Source: Linnemannia elongata
Lineage: Eukaryota; Mortierellomycota; Mortierellomycetes; Mortierellales; Mortierellaceae
Assembly (NCBI GenBank): GCA_036320915.1
Contig: JAXBDG010000001.1
Coordinates: 3,184,001-3,248,000, forward strand
Direction: 5' to 3'
Length of the DNA: 64,000 nt
Positions 23,108 to 34,283 of this stretch are shown piece after piece. The notes beneath the pieces were generated by a model that was given only the letters and a program-made list of their open reading frames with translations, did no database searches and was not told where the DNA came from. A program made the translations under genes and the position numbers. Within the stretch, counting starts at the first letter, position 1, and every line of letters starts with the position of its first letter.

Positions 23108-23549
23108 GGCTCCTGATGTTGGTTTATTTGCTTGTTCCTTGGATGAATGGAGAGCTGATCAGATTCAGGAGTAGGTTCGCCAACAAAAACACCGTTTTTT
23201 TTTCCTAGGCTGAGTAATGTAAGATCTCGTCACGTGCAGAGTGCAAGGGTGCAAAGAGTCACTTCTGTCAGGCCAGTCAGAATGGGCGTTCCACTTTGCG
23301 TTACATCAACAGGCGTGCAAATGCGTGTCTTGTCGCATCTCGGAAATAAAGAAATGATAAAAAGGCTAACGTTTCACCACTTCTTCGGTCTTTTTTTTCC
23401 TTCTTTCTTCTTCACTTTTTCACACTCACACATCCATCCAACACCTCTCTTTGCCGAGCACCACCACTCTTTCCTTTTCTCTGCTCCCACTTCACTCTCA
23501 CTACGCCTTATAACTCCCTTTCATATACCAGATCACACTTATACACATC
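23108..23549. promoter_or_regulatory. Divergent promoter of LTO1 and 2-isopropylmalate synthase
   Basis: It contains a perfect CACGTG E-box at 23231-23236 and a CT-rich leader on the LEU4 side. I saw no CCGGNNCCGG Leu3-type site. Confidence 0.5.
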
Positions 23550-25941
23550 ATGACTATCACAAACAAGGACAAGCTGATCATCTTCGACACCACCCTCAGA
23601 GATGGAGAACAGGTAAACATATCGAAGCTCCTACTCCTTATTACAGACCCTGGCGCACATCGCCACTCAATTCTCCCTTCTATTTCACTCTTTTTACCTC
23701 CAACCCTCCACACCAAACTAACCCACATCATCATCATCCACACCCTTTCTTTCTTTCTAATAGTCTCCAGGAGTTACTCTTACAGTGAACGAAAAAATCG
23801 AGATTGCCAAGCAGCTCTCTCGCCTCGGAGTCGATGTCCTCGAGGCAGGATTCCCCGTTGCCTCCCAGGGAGACTTTGATGCTGTGCAGCGGATCGCCAA
23901 CGAGGTCGGTCCTCTCATGGTTGGTCGTGAAGCCATCGGCAAGCCCATCGTAAGTTTATTCTGTCTCTCTCTCTGTTTTCAGTTGAAAAGTCAAGAAGGA
24001 AGGGTGTGAATGAGTGATTGAAGGGAGCAAGAGTAAGAGTGAAAGATAGCCTTTCCTCGTAGATAAATCTCTTGTCTCTGATTGGACAGTCAGGAAAAAG
24101 TCTATCACAGATGTGTTCCATGGCTCAGGAGCGAGTTGGATTGGAGGACACAGACGCAGACACAGACACAAAAGATTTGTCCTTTTGACACGGATGAGTA
24201 ATAATTCGGCTCAACGGAGACACACGTACCTCCACTCCACGGAACACACAATACACAACGCCATCAAAAACAACAACGACAACGACAGAAGGATAAACAG
24301 AAAAGCAGCCGATCTATACTCTACTTGCCACCCACTTTCAACCCAAATCCATATTCTCGCCCGCAGGATTACTCTTTATCAAAAACATTGAGAAAAAGGA
24401 ACCGGGTTCTTGTCTTGAATTTTGTACTTTCATAGGGTCCAACCATGACTGAAAGTACTGGTATCTGACTAACATCTCTCTTTTCATTTTACTCCAATCC
24501 AATCAATTAGACAATCGCCGGTCTTGCCCGTGCCGTACCGGCCGATATCCAGCGCTGCTACGATGCAATCGCAAACGCACCCCACAAACGCATCCACACC
24601 TTCCTCGCCACTTCCGACATTCACCTCGAGCACAAGCTCAAAATCACCCGCGATGAGTGCGTGAAGCGTGCCGTCGCAGCAGTAACCTTCGCAAGGACCC
24701 TCGTCACCGATGTCGAGTTCTCGCCCGAGGATGCAGGAAGGAGTGACCAGGACTTTTTGTGCACGGTCCTCTCGGCCGTCATCGAGGCCGGCGCCACAAC
24801 CCTCAACATCCCCGACACTGTCGGTTACAACATGCCCGAGGAGTACGGCTCCATGATCAAGTACTTGATCGCTAACACCAAGGGATCCGACAAGGTCATC
24901 TGGTCGGCTCATTGCCACAACGATCTCGGACTCGCCACTGCCAACACCCTCTCTGGAATTTGCAATGGAATCCGTCAGGTCGAGGTCACGATCAATGGTA
25001 TTGGCGAGCGTGCAGGCAACACTGCCATGGAGGAGATTGTCATGGCTGTCCATACCCACCCCGACTTTTTTCCCGTCTACCACACCATCAACACCTCTCT
25101 CTTCTTCAGGATCTCGCAGCTGGTATCGTCCCTCTCTGGCATGGTAGTACAGCCCAACAAGGCCATTGTAGGAGCCAACGCCTTCTTGCACGAATCCGGA
25201 ATTCACCAGGACGGAGTTTTGAAAAACAAGCAGACCTACGAGATTATCAGCCCCGAGACCGTTGGCGCCAACACCATCAACCTGGTCCTCGGAAAGCACT
25301 CTGGACGTGCTGCCTTCCGCTCTCGTCTCCAGGAGCTCGGATTCGGCGAGTTGACTGATGAGGAGTTCCAGATTGCCTTCAACAGCTTCAAGACCTTGGC
25401 TGACAGCAAGAAGCGTGTGACCGAACAGGATCTCCTTGCCCTTCTGTCTGACCAAGTCTCGTCCTCGGCCGGAGAGAACAACACCTACACTGTCAAGTCA
25501 CTCCAGGTTGTTTCGGGCACCTCCTTTGCCACTGCCACTGTCCAATTGCAGAACACCCAGACTGGCGATGTCTTGATCGATGCTGCCATCGGCAAGTCTG
25601 GACCTATTGAGGCCGTCTTCTTGGCCATCCAGCGCTTGGTCGGCAAGAAGATCCGCCTCCTCAAGTTTGACATCACCGCCGTCGGCCAGGGCGTCGATGC
25701 CCTGGGTCAGGTCTCTGTCAAGATCGCCGAGGGCTCTGCGGGCGGCGCTTCTTCTGATAGCGAGGAGTCTGTTACTGAGACTGAGGACAAGGATGCTGGA
25801 CTGAACGAGGCAACCTACCACGGACACGGTGCCGACTCCGACATTATCCAGGCTGCCACCAAGGCCTACTTGAACGCCATCAACCGCCTTATCGCCAACG
25901 AGAGCAAGCGTATCCTGGGCGAGCGCAAGGTTGATGTGTAA
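23550..25941 (+). CDS. LEU4: 2-isopropylmalate synthase
   Basis: Three exons, 23550-23612, 23764-23949 and 24511-25941, give 559 residues. The enzyme condenses acetyl-CoA with 2-ketoisovalerate, the first committed step to leucine. The TIM-barrel start is [15 protein letters not shown] (across intron 1). The metal-binding HCH is in [16 protein letters not shown], followed by [13 protein letters not shown] and [20 protein letters not shown]. The C-terminal LeuA dimerisation/allosteric domain is present, giving leucine feedback control in this family. An acidic Ser/Glu insert ([15 protein letters not shown]) interrupts that domain. The sequence motifs and length are those of the bacterial/plant type-1 LeuA rather than the roughly 610-residue Leu4 of yeasts. 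Homocitrate synthase is unlikely because the LeuA C-terminal domain is complete. Intron 2 is long (561 bp). Confidence 0.93.
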
Positions 25942-28219
25942 ACTCTTTCATTCATTACTTGATAATAAAAAACCACCTCATGAAACGTACCAAAAAATTG
26001 CATGAATGTCGAATGTAACTTTAAGCGCTGTCTCCAACCCATTGGCATAGGCCGATGGCTACAAGCTACACGCGCTGCGCTATTTTTTATCTCCTCTCTC
26101 TAGACCAGTTCTGCTACATATTTCCTCTATTTTGCATGTCTAGACCTTCATCCCACCGCTTTTACCCCCTGTCCATGCCTCGACTATGCATAATTCCTTA
26201 CTTACTCCACAACAATGCTCCCATGTTGTAATTACTGCTTGCGACAGGGGACATCGAGAATAAAAATAAAGAAATCACGGAGAGTCCGCATACCAAAAAA
26301 TCAAAAGTTGGGTGCCATTCAACACTCTCCATTTTGAAGCTCCAGAGCACTTCTGTTCTTCTAGCCCTATGGTATATGGTCTTTTTTTATCGCGATGGAG
26401 GATCATGGGTATGGGTAACGAATAAGAAGCGCTTGAAGAATGAGGAAGAAAAGGAAAAACGATGCAACGGACTGCTAAGAATACGAGGTGGGCCATTACC
26501 ATGCAAAAGCTCATGCCTTCTTGTTGCTCTTGAATGCTTCCCCCTTCTTTCCCCCCACCTCCGTTTTCGTTTCGTGTTGTGGGGGTTAGGGTAATTTTTT
26601 TTTTTTTTGTGAACTGTGATGGTACAGGTCATTACTGCTGTGGCAACGTGTTTGGTCGGCGCTCGGGCGCCATTGCAAAATAACGCTTGATGTCTATGAC
26701 GCCTACTCACCTTTTTAGCGCGCCTAACTTGAGAAACAACCATGTCGGTGTCGACTGTCTGCCATCTTAACTCGTAGATATCCTCTTGGTGTAAACTATT
26801 TCTCCTCTTTTCCTATTATGAATGGTTCAAAAACAAGGACAGCCATGACGCCGTTTTACAACATTCGTTCATAGAATGTAAATTATAATGCTAGGCAACC
26901 CTGGCTCCTTTGGTTCCTCCCTTGGGTGTTTGCCATTTGCTTTCCTCCGACGACTGCATGACCCAACCGACCCCTTGTCAATACCATTAACCCTTATTTT
27001 TGTGATGTTATGCTCACACATTTTCTTGGTTATTTTTGTGCTGCAAGTGCTTTTGGCTAGTTCAACGGTCTTTCTGCATAGTGCATCATGTACACAGGTT
27101 ATTAGGTTACAAAAGTGTCCCTTAACTCGTTTTTTCCTGTGTCGTTTCTCCACTCCTTTCTCCTTCATCTGTCTGTTTGTCTAGTTTCTTACCTATGAGG
27201 ACTGGAGTAGTGTAGAAGGGCTGGAAAAAAAAAGGAGGTGACCCTTTTTCTGTCAGGTCTTTTTTCTCTCGTTCTCTCTTTTTCGTGTGCTTTGATGAAA
27301 CTCGTTCTTGTTTGGATTGGGGTAATTGTATACACAAACACGAACTTGGACGAACACGTCGTTCGTTACTCACGATTGATTCGTGCGCACCATTTAGTAC
27401 GTGTAGTCCCGATCCACTGGCTGCTAGGTGGAGAGAAAACCAAGAATCGAATGCGGTCCGTTCGATGTTCATTCGATGTAGACTTTGCAATGGTCATCCT
27501 ATGCAGCATTAATCACAAACTAGAAAGACAGATAGACACTGCAGGGAAGAAGGACGGACCGATGTGAACCGTTTACCCCTTTCTTGCCTTTAATTCACCC
27601 TACTCCCACTCCCTTTCACTCTCCCTTTCGCAGCTGTCCGTCTTTTTTTCATCTCCATCCCTTTCTTCCCTTCCCTTCCCTTCTTGTGCCTTCTTTCTCT
27701 CTCTCCCTTCCCCTGGCTCTCGATCGGTTCAGTCTGCCTTTTTACAAAACTGCCCGACCTGCATAAACTGCCACACAATGACTGGAAGGCGGGCTAAATG
27801 CATAAGCAACATGATATGAAAGAAAAAGAATTAGCACTACAACAAAACGCTAGTGTGGGCAGTAAAGGGATCCTCTTTGTATAAAAACCGCCTCCTTGCC
27901 TCCTTTCCTCATCTTTTTTTCATCTTCATCTTCATCTTCTCTTTCTTCTCTACTTTCTCCCTCCAGGCACTCTCTCTCTCTCGCTGCCGTTTTTCGATCC
28001 TTCATTCGAGTCGTTCCAACACTCCCAACAAATTACGAACAGGAAACAAAACAATCCCACTTTTTTTTGGCGTACTTTCTCTTTTCTACCTCTCCTTCAC
28101 ATAACGTCGCCCATACTCTCTCTCCCTCCCTCTCTTTCTCTCCCTCTCCCTCTCTCCCTCTCTCCCTCTCTCCACCTATCCTCTTTGGTCCCTGCCCTTC
28201 TCTCAAATCATCCGGAAAA
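25942..28219. other. Gene-poor region upstream of the secreted peptide
   Basis: No reading frame with a recognisable domain on either strand. The right end holds a TATA box (27880-27887) and a 330-bp pyrimidine-rich leader with CTCTCC repeats. Confidence 0.55.
27880..27887 (+). promoter_or_regulatory. TATA box of the small secreted peptide gene
   Basis: TATAAAAA lies 340 bp upstream of the start codon at 28220, followed by a long TC-rich leader. Confidence 0.55.
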
Positions 28220-28384
28220 ATGCAGTACTCAAAGCTCTTGATGTTCGTCTCGGCAGTCGCCCTGATCCTCTTGGCCTCTGTCCCCAACGCAGCCACCCAG
28301 GCCGCCCCTGTTCCTGAGCCTATGCCTTACTCCTGCATCGATGGAGGCATCATCTGTGACCCCAAGTACAATGGCTCCGGATAG
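28220..28384 (+). CDS. Small secreted peptide, 54 residues
   Basis: A single exon. The N-terminus is a clean signal peptide: MQYSKLLMF, then a hydrophobic core VSAVALILLASV, then a likely cleavage near NAATQA. The mature part would be about 27 residues, Pro-rich (APVPEPMPYS) with one Cys pair in SCIDGGIICDP, ending NGSG. The Kozak context is AAAAATGC. The preceding 320 bp are also open in the same frame, but they are Ser/Leu/Pro low complexity made by CT-rich leader sequence, so the internal Met is the more credible start. Family unknown. A cell-surface peptide, pheromone-like factor or effector is conceivable, but nothing in the sequence shows which. Confidence 0.6.
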   Translation: MQYSKLLMFVSAVALILLASVPNAATQAAPVPEPMPYSCIDGGIICDPKYNGSG

Positions 28385-29191
28385 AAACTGGTTACTCTCA
28401 TCCGTTTTCTTCCTCTCTCTTCAACTCCTCTTATACTTCTTTTGCTAAAAACAGCGTAGTCTTGAACTCTTTGTACCTTATCCTCCCAACTTTTTCTCTT
28501 CCTTTGTCTGACTTGTTGTCAACGGATGACTACGCCTAAAAGCAAAAACTACAAACCATCTCCTCCATATCCTTTGACTGTACCATACTAAGAACAATAA
28601 AATAACGAGGATCGAAAACAAACGCGCAGTTTGCAATTTTTTTAACTCATGTCTATCCAAACAATGTGTTGCCTCGCCTTAGAGCTCGTATCTATATGCC
28701 TTTATCATTCTTACTCATTCTCCATGTACTACCCTCACATTTACTTCTGAATGTTCCTAGGAGCATTATATCTGAACAAATACTTACTTATCGTCACTTC
28801 CAAGAAACTCCTCCTATCGCTCCAAATAACAAAGCACGCAGATAATTTATGAGTTCTGCAGGATAATCATATCTGCACCACATACAGGATGGAACAGGAC
28901 AGTTGATGCGCGATTATTTTTCCACCTCCTGCGGTAGTCCCGTTGTGCCCTTCAAACCACCCCACCGTCATCTTTTGGACGTTTGGTTCTCTCCCTCCCT
29001 TTCTACTTTTTTTCCGAATTTATACCCCAAAGAAAACAAAAAGAGGAACGGACAGCAGCAAACAAAAAAAACAACGACCATAGCTACTACGAGCCTCTCT
29101 ATGGCACAACACGCAGCTTGAAGAAAGTTTAAAGAAGGAACCAGTAGAGGCGGCCCCTGAAAAGAGATAGCTCGAGCGAGCAAAAGAATAA
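28385..29191. other. Intergenic region before the tRNA gene
   Basis: AT-rich 3' flank of the secreted peptide gene, with an AATAAA at about 28597. No other feature recognised. Confidence 0.55.
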
Positions 29192-29262
29192 TGCGTGGTC
29201 CGGGAATCGAACCCGGGTCTACCGCGTGGCAGGCGGTAATTATACCACTAAACCAACCACGC
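29192..29262 (-). tRNA. tRNA-Gly (anticodon GCC)
   Basis: The minus strand folds as a 71-nt tRNA without an intron. The acceptor stem is GCGTGGT paired with ACCACGC, the discriminator is A, and the D arm is GGTTTAGTGGTA. The anticodon arm is ACCGC-CTGCCAC-GCGGT with GCC in the loop, and the T arm is CCGGG-TTCGATT-CCCGG. A T run follows on the minus strand at 29185-29182 as a short Pol III terminator. The internal A and B boxes are canonical. Confidence 0.97.
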
Positions 29263-30709
29263 TTCACTTGATGAAAGCTGGTTCTCTGATGACAATATGT
29301 TTCTTCGGGAGCTCAAAGAAAGTCGTACACGTGACGGACGAGCCCCGTAAGAGAAAACGCGTTTTGTGCCTGAAAACCCCCCCTCCCCCTTTTTGTACGC
29401 GCTTTCCGGGTGTACAGGCGACAAACAGCTACAATGCAGCCAGAAAACGAAAACACAAACGCGCGGTGGATAATTGTCGTCGAACCCCGAGGCCAGTACC
29501 CATATACTGGCAGTCCCCCCTGAATGCGGACTGTGTGCGAGGATTCTCCTCTATCGGTGGAGCTCGAACTGTGCATAACGGTAGTCCTGCTTCCGATCGT
29601 GATGAGATCCCCAACTGGAACGTATCGGATCTACTCCGCGGCATCACCCCCAAGAGCATGTTTGACTGAAATGTCCGCGACCTTCCGAACCCCACAGTCC
29701 ATCGCCAAGACGGTCCTCCACAAATTCATTGGCTACCTGGAGACGCAGGCCTAAGGGCTGATCTGGAAACCCTGATGCTCCGCGACGATCGCGTGGGAGC
29801 AGATCCTGGACATCTCTGCCAAGGACAAGACATCCAAATACACAGGCCCCCGTGGTGACTGGAGTAAAGGATACAGTTACATCACGCATGATGGTTTCGG
29901 CCCGTGTGGCACTTCGCTACCACACATGGGGATCGGACCTGACCTAGAGTGACCAAGGACCCACGCACTACTGACGAGCGGTTTTTGGAGAGTTTTGGGA
30001 AGGAGGAGGTGGAAGGGAAAGGAAGAGGGAGCTGCTACTCTTCAACTCCAAAGGCTTGGAAGACAAGTTCGATCGACTCCTTCAACTGATAGGGGATAAG
30101 AAAGACAAGCACGCTTCTTTAATTTGTATGTCCTCTCGCAACCCTGATATGCACGTAATTGCTGTTGATTGAAAAAAAACAAGGTGGTCCATGGCTCACG
30201 GGGGCCCTTCGCACAGAAGGGTACCATCTCTTTCATGCGGTGGAATGATTGACGAACAATAAAATGTCCATCCCATCCAGGCACCTTTACTGATAGCTTT
30301 GTCTGTGTTACTTGATCAAAAATAAAAAAAACGATTGATCGCCGTAAAACAAAGAATCAAAATTATAAGGCGAACGAGCTGCAAACAGGCGTTTAAACTA
30401 AGAGAGAGAGAGAGAGAGAGAGAGAAGGGATGGGGGCAATTGATAGGCGAAAGAGGGTAGGAAGATGGAGAAGAACAAAAGCGTGCATATTTTGCTGTGT
30501 CGCCATTGCTCAACAAAAAATCATGTCCGCAGACACGAAAGGTACTTTGACGAGCCGCAGTCACACTAATCTCGAATGGCTCCTCTTTCTCCAACGCGAC
30601 AAGCGTCGCCCCTTTCCTACTTTTTATTTCTTTCGCTTTCACACCTGATCACATTCACTTTGACATTCACTCCCCCTCTTTTTTTACTCATTACTCTCCT
30701 CTTTCAACA
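29263..30709. other. Region with a coding-like relic downstream of tRNA-Gly
   Basis: Between about 29430 and 29970 base composition is higher in GC than in the surrounding intergenic DNA. Frames stay open for 70-80 codons on both strands but are broken by stops (for example after SMFD and after GYLETQA on the plus strand). No family is recognised. The rest up to the Pth gene is AT-rich, with an (AG)n run at 30400-30425. Confidence 0.4.
30400..30425. repeat. (AG)n microsatellite
   Basis: About 13 AG units, 285 bp upstream of the peptidyl-tRNA hydrolase start. Confidence 0.85.
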
Positions 30710-32054
30710 ATGACATCCCGTCCAGTTGACTATCTCCTCGTTGGACTCGGGAACCCCGGAAACGAGTACACCACCACTCGACACAACGGTAAAAAAACAA
30801 AAGCACTTGCGACCCTGGATTCATTAGTAAAGTGTTTCCACAGACTGTCGATAAACAAGCAAGTGAGAAGACGGGATGATAACATAGTTCTGTTGTTGCC
30901 GCCCTGTCTGTGCTTTTACTAGCTGGATTCTTGTTCATCGATTATATCGCCAATGTGATGGCCATGGACCAAAAATGGCCCACACCCCCAGTGTACCAGA
31001 GGCGGATGAACTTGTCAGGTACGCGAGAAAAGAAACCAAACAGATACAGATGATAGTTTGTCAAATTGATCATATCTCGCCTTATGATGCACAAGCGCAA
31101 GAGCTAACGACGTCTCTGCCTTTTTTAGCTGACATCCAGGATGTTGTGTTCTCGTACACAAAGGGCTCAGTCTCGGTAAGACGGGAGGATCAGGATGCAC
31201 GATTTTGGCAAACGCGCCTGCAGTCACCCAGGACGACGCCACCATGACCTTTTTCAAAGACTCAGTGGCAGACAAGAACTATTAATAACGATTCGTTATT
31301 GTTCTTCATTTTTCTATGCACCATTGTAGAACTCGCTCCGGATAGTGCTGGTGAAGCCGTTGACTTACATGAACGAGTCAGGAGTGGCGGTCAAGAAGAT
31401 CATGGACTTTTATCAATTAACGGATCCCAAGAAGGTCATCGTTGTATCTGATGATATAAACACCCTGCCCGGGTCTCTTGCCATCCAAGGTAACAACAGC
31501 AACAGCAGCTTGCTCATCTTGTTTATCTATTTGTTGGTATGTTTCGTATGATCAATTAAGTATTGACACTGTGATTCATATACCTAATAGACGGAGGGGA
31601 CTTGAAGAGTTTGGCGGGACAGAAAGGACAGGAGAGCATCGGAGCAGTGTTGGGTACAACCAATTTTATCCGTTTCCGCCTCGGTATCGGAAAGCCCCTC
31701 TCAGGAAGCACAACCACCATCCCTCAGTGGGTGCTCGGACCATTCAGTCGAGACAACAAAGAAATGGTGAGTTGGTTTATCCTGGATTTCAGCTTCAAAG
31801 GCATGTCGTAGCGAAGCGGAAACTCGCTACTGTCACTCAATCCTGTCTATGCTAACAGCATTTGCTATTATTATATCTGTTGTTAGGATCTGTTTGCGTG
31901 GTTGATGGGTCACACAACACAGGCGCTTCTGGAATTCGTGCAGACGAACGACCTCAAGTTGTGCAGAAAAAAATTCACAAAGTCCAAGAAGATCCCCTCG
32001 GGATTGGTACCGACCGAGTCCTTGGTCAGCCCTTTTCGCATCGAAGGAATGTAA
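30710..32054 (+). CDS. Peptidyl-tRNA hydrolase, Pth1 type
   Basis: Six exons, 30710-30788, 30923-31018, 31129-31175, 31330-31489, 31591-31766 and 31887-32054, give 241 residues. The enzyme frees tRNA from peptidyl-tRNA dropped by ribosomes. Visible are LLVGLGNPGNEY with the active-site Asn, TRHNAGF with the catalytic His (across intron 1), KPLTYMNESG, VVSDDINTLPG with the catalytic Asp, and FIRFRLGIGKP. The normally conserved GGHNG is AGQKG here. An extra 33-bp exon around 31233-31265 (DDATMTFFKDS) would also keep the frame, so the exon 3/4 junction is the least certain part. It is convergent with the P450 gene (223 bp). Confidence 0.88.
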
Positions 32055-32277
32055 GGCAAGGCAACGGATAGAGAGGACAAAAATTAAATAAAAACCATAT
32101 GTGTCCTTTTATGTTGTGCGTTTATTTAAATAAGTTTATCGCGTTCATATGAAACTGCGAAGTGTGTGGTGGTGAAGAAGAGTAGCAAAGGAGTGGAAAA
32201 AGCCTAAGAGAGCTGTTTGTCATAATTGAAGAAGGAGTCATGAAATAGGCATTACTCATTTGTGGTTAAGGCATTTG

Positions 32278-34283
32278 TTACTCTCGGCTAGTGAAGACGA
32301 GGGCTGGCGAAGCGACATTTCCGTGTTGAGTTCTCAGCACACTGGCTGCTTGACTCAAGTCCTGGAATTCGATCTTTTCAAACTTGGACACCATCAATGA
32401 CACCACAGTCTTTGTCTGCTGACTGGCCATAAATCGGCCTGGGCAGACATGTTTTCCCATCCCAAATGGCAAATAGTCCACCCCGACCTTGGTCATCGTC
32501 TTGAAGGTACCTACGTATCTCCAGGGCTGGAACTTTGCAGGGTTGGGGCCATGGGCTGCAGAGTTGTTGGCGTGGATCGAAGTTAGGTTGGCGAGCATCA
32601 TACCGTACTTTGGGATCACCATTCCGTTGGACAGGGTGTTTTCTTTGCGGGCCATGTGGAAGTGTGTAAGGGCCTCGGTGCGGCAGCGAAGGACCTCTCG
32701 TTGGAACGAGTCGAGATGGACCATTCGCTTCAGGGCTGCGGCGCTCAGATCGCGGTCGTGGGCTGGGTCAAGCTCTGGGCTGATTTCAAGGCCTTTGCTG
32801 AGGCTGGAGGCCCGCTCTTGTTGACGCTCTTGTTGAATCGCGTCAAGGACTTGGAGTTGTTCGCGGTGGAGGACAGTGATGGTCTCGGGGTAGGCGGCGA
32901 GGTAGTAGACCATTGAGGTGGAGGCATCGATGGTTGTGTGAACGCTTGTCAGGATCAGGAGCATGATGTGGCCACAGATATCCTCCAGGTCCACAAACCC
33001 ATACTCGTCGAACCGGTCAAGCATCTTTTGGAGGATATCGTGCGGGCGTTCTTTTATGAACCGGGGGGCATCGGCACCTTCGTTGACGAGTCGTGCCTCG
33101 CATCGGCGGCGTTCGAGGATGACGGGTGTGGCGGCTTCGGAGAGGGTTTGGACGCGGTGTTTGAGCGGGTTGTTGAAGTGGCTGAGCTTAAGGTTCAGCC
33201 AGCGGCGCCAGAAGGGGATGTTGACGTCGTTCAGGCCAAGGATCTTAGCAAAGTCGTGCATTGACATGATGAACGTTTCGAGCACCTTGGAATTGCTGGC
33301 CACCTCGGCGCCCATGAACACCGTACCAGCTAGTATGGACGAAGGAAAAAAAATTGTGGGTGTAAATAACTGAAAAATGTCATTTTCCAACCAAGAAAAG
33401 GAAAAAAGATCGAAGGAACTACAAAAAAAGGGGGTGCATTACTTACTAGATTTACCAACCATGTCTTGAATGATAGCGACGGGACACTCGACCACCTTTC
33501 CTTGCACACAAGGCCCAACCCCATCCACCAATGCCGCCTCAAGCGCACGCACCATTTCAGCCTGGTATTTTGGCAAACCCGGCGTCAAATGTTCCAAAAT
33601 AATCGAGTTCTGGATCCTCGCATCATGGTTCTTACCAGATTTGATCAACGAGTGCAAAAAAGTCTTGACACCCATCAACTCATTCAACGCATCGATATTG
33701 GAAAAGTTCTCATTGAGGAACATCTCACGGATGAATTCGTCCGAAACGACGGTGATTTGGAGCCGGTGGATCAAGAGCTTGAAGACGGGACCAAATTCGG
33801 TTTGGCAGCGGGTTAAGAACTTGTCTTGGTTCTCGCGGTATTCTTTGTCGTGTGTTTTGTCGCCTGGACGGAGTGAGACCATGGGGATGGTTGGTGGTCT
33901 TGGCTTGTCAGATCGTATCTATTTAATGTGTATGTAAGTACAACATGAAGGCGCAAAGGTGTGAGAGGGGTGTGCGTAATACTAAATGATCATTCAATCA
34001 TATGTGGGAGCGTCGCTGAAGGGCGAGAGAATTGAAAGTGTACATTGTAGTCATGGAATGAGTCGGCAATTTTCTTGCGCTGTTGGTCAATTGTGTTGAC
34101 TAAAGAGGCAAGACAGGTCCTGGAGAACGACTTTTGTCTCTCAAAGTGAAAGTGATGCATACCAAGCATCTTGGAGAGGGCAACATAGGCTATGGAAACC
34201 AGAGCCAGAAAGATAGGCACGAGTAGCGAGAATGCATTCGTAGGGATTGGGGGAGATGTGTCGGCGTATAGTATTTCAGTCAT
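32278..34283 (-). CDS. Cytochrome P450 monooxygenase
   Basis: Four exons, 34283-34163, 34099-34044, 33918-33447 and 33329-32278, give 566 residues. The N-terminus has a membrane anchor (FSLLVPIFLALVSIAYVAL). The heme loop is FGMGKHVCPGR with the ligand Cys at about 512. The ExxR helix is FQREVLR, followed by the PKYGMML strand. The I-helix reads LTSVHTTIDAS, with His where most P450s have Asp/Glu before the conserved Thr; fungal families with an HTT I-helix are known. It is probably ER-bound. The substrate is unknown and no biosynthetic cluster genes flank it. The 56-bp exon 2 was placed because it alone keeps phase. The third donor could alternatively lie 12 bp earlier. Confidence 0.87.

Noticed and set aside
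24484..25455. 323-codon minus-strand frame opposite 2-isopropylmalate synthase
   Set aside because: It is the antisense shadow of a conserved enzyme exon; no independent motif.
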